Assembly (NCBI GenBank): GCA_013054445.1
Contig: JAAMPI010000949.1
Coordinates: 1-22,462 of the forward strand
DNA: 22,462 nucleotides
Reading direction: 5' to 3'
Origin: Cudoniella acicularis
Taxonomy: Eukaryota; Ascomycota; Leotiomycetes; Helotiales; Helotiaceae
Below are positions 10,753 to 19,261 of the stretch, piece after piece. The number at the start of each line of letters is the position of its first letter. Position 1 is the stretch's first letter. The position numbers and the translations under genes are program-made. A model generated the notes under the pieces. It made no database searches and had not been told where the DNA came from. It saw only the letters and a program-made list of their open reading frames with translations.

Positions 10753-11470
10753 GTGAATTTGGATCACGAAAACTCATAGGGGAAATTTCTTAGTTTGTTA
10801 ATTACCCTTTCTGACTCTAAACTATCTTTTCTTCCATGGTTCCTAGTCTAGACTCTAGATTCTAATCCGGAATTCGATTTCTTTTATCTAACAAACTTCT
10901 ATAAAAAGTGAATTTGAATCACTGAGTTTCGGAAGAAAAGACATCTTAGTCTATTACTTATCCTTACTACCCTTCAGCTTTCTTCTCTTCTGTGATTCCT
11001 AACTTTAGCCTAACAAACTTCTGTTCCTTTCTCGTGATTCCCGATCTAGATTCTGATCTCTTGCCTAACAAACTTTTCACTTTTGACACTAGTTTTAGAA
11101 GACTTAGAAGAGTGAATTTGGCTCGCGAAAATTCACAGGAGAAGATTCCTTGGTGTTTTGTGTGTCCTCGCTGACTCTAAACTATCTTCGTCTCCCTGAT
11201 TCTAATATTTCATCCACACCCTATCTCTTCCGTCAGCAAACTTCAATCCCATTCCAAATATCATCAAACTTTTAACACAAGTTTGAGAAGACTCAGAAGA
11301 GTGAATTTGCCTTACTAAAGATCATAAAAGAATATATCTTTCTTGGTTACCTGTCCTTGCTGATACCAACCTATCTTCACTTCCTGATTCTAGATCCAGA
11401 CCCCGATATCTTCCGCCAGCAACAATCCGTTCTATTCCCAATATCATCACAAACAAACTCTTATCTAGAC
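10753..11470 (+). repeat. Degenerate tandem repeat, about 160-200 bp units
   Basis: Four diverged units begin with GTGAATTTG-like text at 10753, 10909, 11112 and 11301 (spacing 156, 203 and 189). Shared words: CGAAAA-CTCA-AGG, CTGACTCTAAACTATCTT, CTGATTCTA-AT, and CAAACTTC. The run ends just before the F-box-like gene. No coding potential is seen. It may be the remains of a segmental duplication or non-coding repeat. Confidence 0.6.
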
Positions 11471-11531
11471 CCCGAGCTTTACCCGTTAAGCGACTGTACA
11501 CAAAAGCAAATCTTCTCTCTTCTATTCCAAA

Positions 11532-12142
11532 ATGTCCTCATCAATTTTTCTATCAACTCTTCCGAACAAAGGTGAAAGCGAAGCCTTCATCCTCAACATC
11601 CCACCAGAGGTCCACCTTCTGTTCGTCGAAGCAGCAGGTCAGGTCGCTGGCGCTTGCCTCGGCCTGACCTGCAAAGAGCTAAAGGCAGCTCACAAACGCC
11701 TCAATCCCACCGCCATCGCCCTGGATACCATCGAAAAAGATGGTGGCAAGCAATTGTGGGAGCATTTGGAGGCCAGTACAAAGGACCTAGTCTACGACAG
11801 CTTCCCTAAGAAACTTGTCACCATCGAACGACAAGATGATCTTGTCGAGGCCCGCCAACACATCAGGGCGGCCTTGAAAGCCACCTTGAGGGCAGATCGC
11901 CTTCATTTACGCCAAACCTTCGTCCGAAACACGGCACCGCTTCGAATTCTATATCGCCAAGCCGTCCAAGCCATCAAGGAGCAATGGGACGAAATTGAGA
12001 AGGAAGAGGCATTGGAGCAGATCAATCTGCAACACTCTCTAGAGAGAGAGCAAGTTATCATCCAGGTATTTAGTTTCCCTGCAAGCGAAAAAACGAAAAC
12101 AAGGCAGATTTGCTAATTTCAATTTAGAATACAGCGCGATGA
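11532..12142 (+). CDS. F-box-like protein, 182 aa
   Basis: Two exons (11532-12065 and 12128-12142); the 62-nt intron has GTATTT, branch GCTAAT and TTTAG, and exon 2 adds only NTAR-stop. The ATG context is AAAATGTCC. The N-terminus reads ILNIPPEVHLLFVEAAGQ, then GACLGLTCKELKAAHKRLNP, which follows the fungal F-box pattern (P-x-E-x2-L-L...CLGLTCK-x-L). F-box proteins bind Skp1 in SCF ubiquitin ligases. The rest is helical and charged, with EQWDEIEKEEALEQINLQ near the end, probably a coiled coil, and no recognisable substrate-binding repeat. It lies inside the block of small repeated genes. The F-box call rests on a weak motif. Confidence 0.7.
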
Positions 12143-12569
12143 TACCAACCGGGGTTGATGGGGGTTTACTTGGGGGGTTATTTGGGGAGTTTACATATCG
12201 ATTGTTCTACACAATCAAATGACCAAAGTTGGTGGATATAACGGCGGCATAGAGGGGTTTCAACAACTTGTTCACTAGACTTGGAGCTTGCAATAGAATT
12301 CAAAAAGGCTTTGACTTGTTGGCCGTTTCGTCAAATCTACATCCAGACTCTTGTGCAGTGCAGTGAATAACCACTATGACTCACCCCCCTCGATACTGCC
12401 CTTGGATTGGACCAAAGTAGGCTGACTCTTGAAAAACTCTAGACAGATCGGGCCGATCGGCGGCAGCATGTTAAGGACAGCCGAGGAGGGGTTTCTACCA
12501 CAAGACAAGCCTTTCACAAGCAAAATCTTCTGAAAAAATATTTCCTGGAAATAAGACATACCTAAAAAG
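12143..12569 (+). promoter_or_regulatory. 3' flank of F-box gene and decayed promoter of copy B
   Basis: No gene is present. At 12422-12448, GACTCTTGAAAAACTCTAGAC lines up with the sister promoters' GTCTTTTAAGAAACTATATAA, but the TATA is replaced by CTCTAGAC. Copy B therefore probably lacks a working TATA box. Confidence 0.35.
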
Positions 12570-12860
12570 ATGAATTCTAGGAGCATTTCCAAAAACCCAA
12601 AACAAACACTCTGATGGTGCGTCAAAATACAGGTTACAATTTACAAAGGATAGCTGAAGAGCACCGCCTCAGGTGATAAAAACGTCAAGAAAACCCTGGA
12701 AATCATGAAAATATTTTAGCAACAAAGCTCAAGCTCATTAAATGAGCTCGAGATCGTACGGGCGACAAGACAAGCGATAGACAAAGCGCTTGATAAAGGA
12801 AATTTGGAAATTCATACGGTGCAATTGGTACATGGAAAGTGGGAGGATTTGCTGAAGTGA
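12570..12860 (+). pseudogene. Small repeated-gene family, copy B (three stops)
   Basis: From ATG 12570 to TGA 12858-12860 the frame is 97 codons without indels but has in-frame stops at 12612 (TGA), 12651 (TAG) and 12717 (TAG). N-terminus MNSRSISKNPKQTL matches the sister starts. The C-terminus is the clearest family reference: SSLNELEIVRATRQAIDKAL, then DKGNLEIHTVQLVHG, then KWEDLLK. The two TAGs can come from CAG by C-to-T change in CpA. The promoter TATA is also lost. Its retained length supports a recently functional gene rather than random ORFs. Confidence 0.6.
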
Positions 12861-13163
12861 TGGAGTTGTGGTGATGCTTTGACTTTAGGTTGTTGTAGGA
12901 GTTGATGTAGTTGTGATGAAATTACATCTTTTGCCTGCTGCATTTGATTAGATACTACAGTTTAATAGATCATCGATGGCTTTACTATTTTCAAGCTTAG
13001 GGGAAGTACGTGATTACCCAAGTTCTATGAACACCCAATAGCCACGTATCACATTAGTTATTCATTTTTAATGTCTGATTCATATAAGATGATGCACAAC
13101 TCTTCCTTCTACGACTCTAAAATTGCTTTTTAGAAGTATTGCCTTCTGTGATTGACGGATTAT

Positions 13164-13193
13164 GAATCACAATCTTTTAAAAAGCTATATATA
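13164..13193 (+). promoter_or_regulatory. Array promoter block, copy C
   Basis: GAATCAC (13164-13170), then ATCTTTTAAAAAGC and TATATATA (13186-13193), 154 nt before the ATG. The same order occurs before copies D and E. Confidence 0.55.
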
Positions 13194-13339
13194 CCTTGCT
13201 TCGAAACCCCTATTTTCGTCTTTATCAAACACTTTCAGTATCAACCTCGAGAGATCCATCTCAGCTACCGCAAAACCAGTCTTTTAGCAAAAGGCTCTTT
13301 AACAGCGCTACTTGTCAGGAATAAAACATACCTTTCAAA

Positions 13340-13636
13340 ATGAATTTCAAAAACCTTCCAGAAATCCAAATCAACACTCTCAAGGCCCCGGATACATATG
13401 AAAAGATACACCAGGTGGCAGAAGACTCCAATCCCCAAACACATGAGAGAATCAAGACCAAGCGAAAAGCATACGAATGTTTGTGCAATATTCTACTCAA
13501 GAAAGCAATGTGTTCCCAGGTAACAATTGCAGAGGTGGCTTGTCAGGCAATGAAAAGGGGTCTGGAGGATGGGCGACTGAAATCGATGTTGGTCGTGGGA
13601 GGACTTGCTGAAGGGAGATCGAAGGTGTGGAGTTGA
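13340..13636 (+). CDS. Small repeated-gene family, copy C (open, altered tail)
   Basis: An uninterrupted 98-aa frame with the family promoter and start context (TTCAAAATGAATTTC). N-terminus MNFKNLPEIQINTLKAPDTY, then EKIHQVAEDS, a basic stretch ERIKTKRKAYECLCNILLKK, and the family domain VTIAEVACQAMKRGLEDGRL. The last 14 residues (VVGGLAEGRSKVWS) are off-family, while the +1 frame there reads WSWEDLLKG, so a small deletion near 13592 shifted the frame and replaced the usual ending. It may still be expressed. Function unknown. The helix-turn-helix-like spacing of the domain is only suggestive. Confidence 0.5.
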   Translation: MNFKNLPEIQINTLKAPDTYEKIHQVAEDSNPQTHERIKTKRKAYECLCNILLKKAMCSQVTIAEVACQAMKRGLEDGRLKSMLVVGGLAEGRSKVWS

Positions 13637-13908
13637 TTTGATTTTATGGTGTTGTGAGAGATGATGTACTCGTACTTAAATATTTTCCTTGCCGCATTTG
13701 TTTAGACTTCGCATTTTCATAGATTATCGATGACTTTGGCTATTTGAACGCTTAGAAGCAGTACATGATTGTGATAAATCTATTAGTGACCGACTATTTA
13801 TAACTAAAGTTGTACTATAAGTACGATAGTAAAAATAAGTGTTAATAGTCGTTTCAAGTGCTTTCCCCAAAGCAAGTTGGATGGCTTTTGAAAGACCTGA
13901 CATTCAGC

Positions 13909-13942
13909 GATTCACGGACTCCATTTAGAAAACTATATAAAT
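13909..13942 (+). promoter_or_regulatory. Array promoter block, copy D
   Basis: GATTCAC (13909-13915), GGACTCCATTTAGAAAAC, then TATATAAAT (13934-13942), 161 nt before the ATG. It closely matches copies C and E. Confidence 0.6.
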
Positions 13943-14094
13943 CCCACCTCGATTACCGCTTCCTCCCTCTCCTCTTCAAAACTAAAAATTTTCCACCCAA
14001 AGCTAGCCCACCACTTCCATTAGTACAGTCTACTGTTCATTCATAAGCAACTCAGTGGCACTTCTCTACAACAAATCAAATCACACTCGAGGAA

Positions 14095-14390
14095 ATGGAC
14101 CCCAAGAGCCAAGAAAAGCCCATAGTGAAGCCACAACCCAGAGCGGTTCCTCAATCGCAACCACAGATACCAAAGCCCCCGAGGTTACGAGAACATGCAA
14201 CTGTTCTACGCAGGAGCCGGTCAAGAGCCCGGCTGAAATCTATGAGCTTCTTGTTGCCAAGGATCCAACGGTCCAGCCAGGGGCGGTCAGCGATGCTATA
14301 CCAGTAGCGTTAAACAGGAGAACTTTGAAATTTCGTCTTTTATATGAATTTGTGGAGGGGGAATGGGAGGATCTGCTTAAGTTTGTTTAA
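14095..14390 (+). pseudogene. Small repeated-gene family, copy D (frame break)
   Basis: ATG 14095 (GAGGAAATGGACCCC) opens MDPKSQEKPIVKPQPRAVPQ and stops at TAG 14305-14307. The family C-terminus is in another frame: TKAPEVTRTCNCSTQEPVKS, PAEIYELLVAKDPTVQPGAV, SDAIPVALNRRTLKF, FVEGEWEDLLKFV, TAA at 14388-14390. That frame has no ATG near the promoter-appointed start. The two frames overlap over the whole first 200 nt, so either a one-base indel broke the gene or an unrecognised splice joins them; I see no good donor. The promoter is intact. It keeps the best-preserved N-terminal part of the domain. Confidence 0.5.
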
Positions 14391-14612
14391 GTGAGGACGT
14401 TGTGGGTGTGTTTTAAGTTTGGGGTTATTGTGAGAGATTATGTACTTATATTAAATTGTCTTTTGCCGCATTTTATCAGATACTACAGTTAATAGATTAT
14501 TGATGACCTTTACTTTCCCATCGCACTACTTTAATAAATTGTTATTCATAGAAAATGATTGACATTTCCTCACATAACTCTACAGTAGCTCAGGAAAGGC
14601 GTTATATTCAGT

Positions 14613-14642
14613 GATTCACAGTCTTTTAAGAAACTATATAAA
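14613..14642 (+). promoter_or_regulatory. Array promoter block, copy E
   Basis: GATTCAC (14613-14619), AGTCTTTTAAGAAAC, then TATATAAA (14635-14642), 163 nt before the ATG. Confidence 0.6.
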
Positions 14643-14797
14643 CCCCGCTTCCACCTGCATCTTCCTTCCCCTTCTCTTTTCATCAAAATACCTCTCCCGC
14701 CAGCACCTCAAGAAAAAAATCCTTTCCACCGCAAAACTAGTCCTCTATTGCTGACAGTGACCACTGTCCGATAGCAAAGCAAACCATACTCGAAAAA

Positions 14798-15056
14798 ATG
14801 GATTCCAGGAGCCAATCCACAGCCCAGAGCACAAACAGCCAAACACACCAGGAAATAGAACCCTTCAGCTTTCATGGGAACAAGTTTATGTTGTCGGGAC
14901 TCACTGCATATGTTTCTTCGAAAAGTGGATCCAACTTTCGGTTTACTACGTTGGGATATAGTCTTAGGTGAAGGTAAAGCCCGTCGGGTCGTAAAGCGTA
15001 ATATTGTGTATACGCTGGAAAGGGGAGAATGGGTGGACTTGCTTAAGTTGGCTTAA
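14798..15056 (+). pseudogene. Small repeated-gene family, copy E (frame break)
   Basis: ATG 14798 opens MDSRSQSTAQSTNSQTHQEI and stops at TGA 14969-14971. The family ending is in another frame: LRKVDPTFGLLRWDIVLGEG, KARRVVKRNIVYTLERG, EWVDLLKLA, TAA at 15054-15056. Promoter and leader are intact and close to copy D (TTTCCACC, then ACTCGA, then ATGGA). The frame offset is opposite to that in copies A and D, which argues for independent indels. The flank after the stop (GATGACGTTGTGGGGGTG) repeats that of copy D. Confidence 0.5.
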
Positions 15057-15401
15057 GTGATGACGTTGTGGGGGTGATTTGATTTCGGTGTCGTTGTGTG
15101 AGCGAAGACCTGTTTTGGGATTGAATTTGTGGCGGGGTTTTGATTTTGGGATTATTGTGGGAGTTAATGTACTTTGGATTATGTGTTCTAGTTATTTTTT
15201 TGCAGCACTTAATAATTGGGCGCTGTTTTTTTAATAGACTATCAATGATTCTTAGAAATGGAGATTATTTGTCACAAAGAACTACCTCTCTGTTTCAGCC
15301 TACGGTTGAAAAATCCTTAGACTATCTAACACCAAATCTCTCACATGCTTCTATCAAACTTCAGCGCGTGGCACTAACTTTCCCCCTCACCCCATTTCCC
15401 C

Positions 15402-15659
15402 TCAATACCACCTCCAAAGAAACCCATCCCTCCATCCCCACCCCCACTCCCCCACAAAATCAAACCACCTCCAATCCCTAGATCTCAGCACATCCCTCTG
15501 AATATCCATCAACATGACTTCTCTTATCTCCCTCTCAGTCATTTCTAGATAGCAATTTTGTGTTTCTTCCATGATTTGAGTGAGGGTTAGCTCGCCTCTG
15601 TTGAGGAAGAGATGGCGGAGGGTTGTTGGCTTAGTAGAAGAAGATGGTGTTGTGGACAT
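15402..15659 (-). CDS. Small 85-aa protein, divergent family member G
   Basis: Intact minus-strand frame from ATG 15659 (CCAAAATGTCC). N-terminus MSTTPSSSTKPTTLRHLFLN is Ser/Thr-rich, followed by ELTLTQIMEETQNCYLEMTE, then REIREVMLMDIQRDVLRSRD and WRWFDF, with an odd Trp-rich end (GEWGWGWRDG). The central 45 residues align well with the minus-strand ORF at 20564-20806 (TLAQAIQYAQMSFPGITPQE...) and less well with array copies C and D. A TATA-like TATATATAAAT lies about 250 nt upstream (15905-15916, minus). It faces the end of the plus-strand array. Function unknown. Confidence 0.55.
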   Translation of the reverse strand: MSTTPSSSTKPTTLRHLFLNRGELTLTQIMEETQNCYLEMTEREIREVMLMDIQRDVLRSRDWRWFDFVGEWGWGWRDGFLWRWY

Positions 15660-15904
15660 TTTGGTTAGGGGGATGTAATGTTGGAGTTGTGAAGTTGTGG
15701 TTCGTTTGTTACTTAAGTGCTTTTCTTGGGTTTGGTTTGGGTTGAGTGTTTTGCTAGTGGGATACAATTGTGTTAGGAAGCGAAGTATGTTTGAGAATTC
15801 TGTGAAAGAATTATAGAGAGGTTGAAGTGAAGTGAAATAATGATTCACAGAAAGATTGTTCTGGTACGGATCATCAATCTTCCTATCATTTATTTGTTTG
15901 TTTT

Positions 15905-15916
15905 ATTTATATATAG
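15905..15916 (-). promoter_or_regulatory. TATA-like box upstream of member G
   Basis: Minus strand CTATATATAAAT, about 250 nt before ATG 15659. This is somewhat further than in the array copies, so the assignment is tentative. Confidence 0.3.
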
Positions 15917-15919
15917 CGT

Positions 15920-16634
15920 GAGTAAACAGAGTAAAACTCACCATTTAACAAAGGAAGTACTGTTTGTGCAAAGAATATTATTGTGACATTGTTTACCTAC
16001 GTGAGTAAAACAGCTAGTGCTGTTTTCTTTTTAAAGGCGCTCAAACATTGTTCTCTATTACCCCGCTAATCGACGCTCTGCGAATCACTTGCCAAATACT
16101 GGTGCGCATTAACTCCTTCCGATTCAAGCGTTGTTCACAGTCAAGGTATCTACATCTAGAATAAGAAATTTAAATAACTACATCATTCCAAATATTATTC
16201 CCGTGGTGATGCTGAAGTGTTTAACCAAGTCTTTTCAGCACATTTACAGGCGGTGCTCGCTAAATTACAGCGCCCCGCATGCGCTGAAAATTAGTGAGTG
16301 TCCCCTGTGATTAGGTTTTGCCCACGAATGATTTACGACTGCGCTAGAACCAATTGTACAATTTCTGAATTTTGAATGGAGATTTAAGCTGTGATTGGTG
16401 AATTATTCCTTCATTGCGGTAACGAGTAAGGTCGCGATACAAAAGTTCAAGATGCTCATTCAACACTCATTTGAAGGATTTCCCAGGCGCGAGCCCTCCT
16501 GTCCGTCATCCACGCATTCTCACTCCCATAAAAGTAAAGTTTTCCCCTCTCTTCCTGAATACCACTTCAAATCTAAAGCTTGTGAGCTCGCACCACTCCT
16601 CCATCCCAGAAGATGTGTTCTACACTAAACGACC
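15920..16634. other. Intergenic with short inverted repeats
   Basis: No gene seen. AAAACAGC (16007-16014) and GCTGTTTT (16019-16026) form a perfect 8-bp inverted repeat. GTGAGT/ACTCAC flank 15918-15941, and GTGAGTAAA(A)CAG occurs at 15918 and 16001. Confidence 0.45.
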
Positions 16635-17002
16635 TCATTCACTCAAATCATTGCCCGAATTCTCCTCATCTTCCGCAGCCCGAAGCCCCTGCAGCCTCTC
16701 TAAAAGCCCGATTAGTATCTCACTTCCCCCTGCAATTTAGGAGCCGCTACAATTGACTCGCCATCCAACTTCTCATACCAAAATGCAGTGAATTCAGAAA
16801 GGTCCTCCATTGCAACATGAAGATCGAACATCGCTCCATCGAACACGCTCAAGTTTTTTTCTGTGCGGTTGTTCCGGAGGCTTCTGGCTTCCTGTTAGAC
16901 GTGGGATATCTGATCTGCAAGAGCACGTATTGTTTCTGTGATCATCCTATATTTTTCGAGTGAGAGGTTGATCTCTTCTGTTAGTTGTTGTGGGTTTGCC
17001 AT
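16635..17002 (-). pseudogene. Coiled-coil-like small protein gene, one stop and one frameshift
   Basis: From ATG 17002 the minus strand reads MANPQQLTEEINLSLEKYRM, then ITETIRALADQISHV, a TAA at 16895-16897, then QEARSLRNNRTEKNLSVFDG, AMFDLHVAMEDLSEFTAFWY, EKLDGESIVAAPKLQG. It then falls out of frame at a run of five G. The next frame continues GSEILIGLLERLQGLRAAED and ends ENSGNDLSE-TGA (16635-16637). One added base would rejoin a protein of about 122 aa. TAA fits CAA to TAA in a CpA context. Heptad-like helices suggest a coiled coil. I do not recognise the family. Either a pseudogene or two sequence errors. Confidence 0.5.
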
Positions 17003-18269
17003 ATTGAGGAATTCTGGAGTGTACGCAGAAATGAAGCGGAATTAGAAGCGGGTTTCAATAGTAGTGATTTTCGAAATTGTGGAATGTAGCAGAATTGTTG
17101 TGGTCAAGTTTCGGGAATCAGGGTGGATTAGTGTTAGTCATTGATGAAGTAGAAAACGATGGCCATTTGATGGTATTAAGTAGATATTCTTGACAAAGAC
17201 ACAAGCTTTTAAAATATTCATGAAGGCACCAGCGGCTTTCTACTGCTTGAAACCAAAGGGCAATGGGAGGACGCATGATCTGGTGAGGCTTCGTGTCGAA
17301 GCTCTCGTCTTCAATGAATGCAGATACGTACAGCCGTATGAACAAAACTTTCCTTGGGGAGAGCATATCTTCAGACAAGCTACAGCAGGACTTCCTGCAA
17401 TATCTCGATGATAAAGAAAGATGGCGGAACTAGAGTAGAAAGTATCCATTTGGTGAGTATCCCCTTCTGCAGTCCACACCCGCGCCTCTGAACCCCTTGA
17501 TTTAAGCAAGAGAGAGACTTGCATGTTTCGATCATGAAGAATAATGGTAAATCATAGCAAAGAATCGACTAATGTATACCAATAAGGAAAGGAAAACATA
17601 AAACCTGCAGATAGGCGGGCAAAGCATGTTCATTGCGTAAACTCCGGATGAAGGAAGAGAATGCATTTCGAGTCCTTGAAATAAGAGAGCCACTTGGCAA
17701 GAACATTGAAAGGGCACGGATAGCTTCTGGGACATGGTACGCAGGTAGCAATGTCACAGTCTGCAGCAATGCAGCATCAACCTATGTGAAGATAATAATC
17801 CAATGCATTCATCACGCACAACGCGCATATCTCGTAACACATCGACCATCACCGCCCAATCCCATCCAACCCGCAAAGCAACGCAAAACCCAGCCACCCA
17901 ATCATCCATCCGCCCATATGTCCATCGAAGTAAAAGACCGTAATAAAACAACAAACAAAAATCTGCCTTGTCCGAAACCTCACAAACCCCGCCAGCCCCG
18001 CACACCGAGAAAGTTATCATCCGCAACAACTTGCGAGGATTATCGTATCCACTCGTGTGCTATCGAAGGTATCTGTAGGTAAAGTCGATCGACACACCGA
18101 AGAGTTGGCAGGAAGGAGGAGGCGGGCAGGTAGGGCAAGGTGGGGTTTTACTGGGGGCAGGACTGTGGTTGCAGGGTCTGATCAGCATGTTTCTTCAAGA
18201 TGTTTTCAACGCAGGAAGGAATAGCTCCCGAAAGCTCTGCGGATAACAGCATTCGAAGCTGGGAGTATA
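17003..18269. other. No supportable gene (17.0-18.27 kb)
   Basis: Several 60-150-codon frames exist on both strands (for example a plus-strand 149-codon frame at 17633-18082), but none has a domain or consistent splicing. At 17205-17278 the plus strand reads IHEGTSGFLLLETKGQWEDA-stop, faintly like the array family's ending. 18115-18170 is G-rich. Confidence 0.35.
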
Positions 18270-18359
18270 CTAGGGAGAAGAACATACAGCTCCGCAAGAT
18301 CCGCAGGTCTTGCTTCCGTCACTGGCGGCTCCGCACTTGGGGCAGTCGGATCCGTGCAT
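18270..18359 (-). CDS. Cysteine-rich 29-aa peptide
   Basis: From ATG 18359 the minus strand reads MHGSDCPKCGAASDGSKTCG, then SCGAVCSSP and TAG. Five Cys are arranged C-x2-C-x9-C-x2-C-x3-C, which could bind metal like a minimal zinc ribbon or metallothionein; that is inference. The upstream minus-strand sequence is C/T-rich and then CAACATCAACC-like, as in leaders of well-expressed fungal genes, with a TATA-like TTTATATTT about 245 nt before the ATG. A GTATGT at the Val-Cys codons could be a splice donor, giving a different tail (SFRELFLP...). I recall similar tiny Cys-rich fungal proteins but cannot name the family. Confidence 0.45.
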   Translation of the reverse strand: MHGSDCPKCGAASDGSKTCGSCGAVCSSP

Positions 18360-18662
18360 ATTTGCTGATTTTTGTGCTTTGGTGTTGAGGAACAGGTTGT
18401 ATTGAAGTTGTTGCTATTTGGCTGTCAATATGAGATTCATGGGATATGATAGACGCGTTGCTTGCCTTGAGATGTTGATACTGGTTGATGTTGTAGTTGT
18501 AGAGGTGAGGGGAGAAGGAGGGGTTAAGATAAGAGATGGGTAAATGCGGAAATGCAAGGCATCTTGTCTCACTACCCCAATTGTGGGGGTTATTCTCCAA
18601 AAGGAAATATAAACGAAAGGCAGACCAATGCGAGTCCGGCACGTGGGAGTTGTGGTCCCGTG

Positions 18663-18696
18663 GGTGCAGAGTGGCTTCAGAGGTGCAGAGTGGCTT
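18663..18696 (+). repeat. Short tandem direct repeat, 19-bp period
   Basis: GGTGCAGAGTGGCTT occurs at 18663-18677 and again at 18682-18696. Confidence 0.8.
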
Positions 18697-18701
18697 TTCT
18701 T

Positions 18702-18792
18702 ACGGCGCCAGCGGCGCTATATTCTTCCAGCACCACGTGCCTTGTATGACAACCATGCATTTGTGGCAACAGCGGCAAGGCTTACAACTGCA
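18702..18792 (-). other. Cysteine-dense reading frame, possible metallothionein-like exon
   Basis: The minus strand reads CSCKPCRCCHKCMVV and continues to TAA at 18700-18702. Six Cys in twelve residues is metallothionein-like. No in-frame ATG precedes the Cys cluster (the frame is open back to a TAA near 18860), so an upstream exon or a chance frame must be assumed. The plus strand is also Cys-containing here (CICGNSGKAYNC). Confidence 0.2.
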
Positions 18793-18859
18793 GTGAGTAA
18801 AATTCAGATTTACAGCTGTAAAGTGAGATGAATTGTTTGTTTGTGCAAGAAACTGCGCT

Positions 18860-19261
18860 TAGAGCAGCAGTATGTATCAATTTGTTGATATCAACCCAGG
18901 TGAAATCACCAACGATCAACGCAGAAGAAAGACCTTGTGACAAGTTCAGCCCACCCAGTCAATCCAGGAAAAGACAGTGCCTTTTTGTAGCAACTATCTT
19001 TTACAGTAATTATTCCGGTCCATAAAGCCATACCATTCAACGCCGTGTCGGGATAAGTCCGCGCAAAAAAGCAGTGAAAGAAGAAGTCGTATTTGCAGAA
19101 GTTAAACTTTGACGCCGTCCCGAATTTCCCAGATTGACCTTTCCGCCAGGAGATACAGGTGAAGACGGGCCTAAAGAAGCCTTGTTGGTTGTTGAGTTTT
19201 GGGTAGCAGCATTTCGAATCGGTGGTGCTGCTACTGGTTGTTCCTCGGGCCCGTCTATTTG
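18860..19261. other. Intergenic; includes SF3B6 3' flank
   Basis: No gene seen. The right end is the 3' UTR side of the minus-strand SF3B6 gene. Confidence 0.5.

Larger units (their letters stand above)
12360..15250 (+). repeat. Tandem array, about 0.75-kb units (copies B-E)
   Basis: Each unit holds a promoter block, leader, small gene and a 3' element: GATGTACT, TTTTGCCGCATTT, TAGATACTACAG, then ATAGATTATCGATGAC. The ATAGA-T-ATCGATG word recurs near 12966, 13720, 14490 and 15235, about 750-770 bp apart. Copy A has the same 3' word near 10054. Spacing is regular although coding parts have diverged, which fits ancient tandem duplication followed by decay. Confidence 0.65.

Noticed and set aside
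9430..15250. CRISPR array as an explanation of the repeats
   Set aside because: Units are about 0.75 kb with promoters and ORFs in a eukaryotic context; no short repeat-spacer pattern exists.
17569..18082. Overlapping frames of 66-149 codons on both strands
   Set aside because: No domain, mutually overlapping, and no splice or start support.
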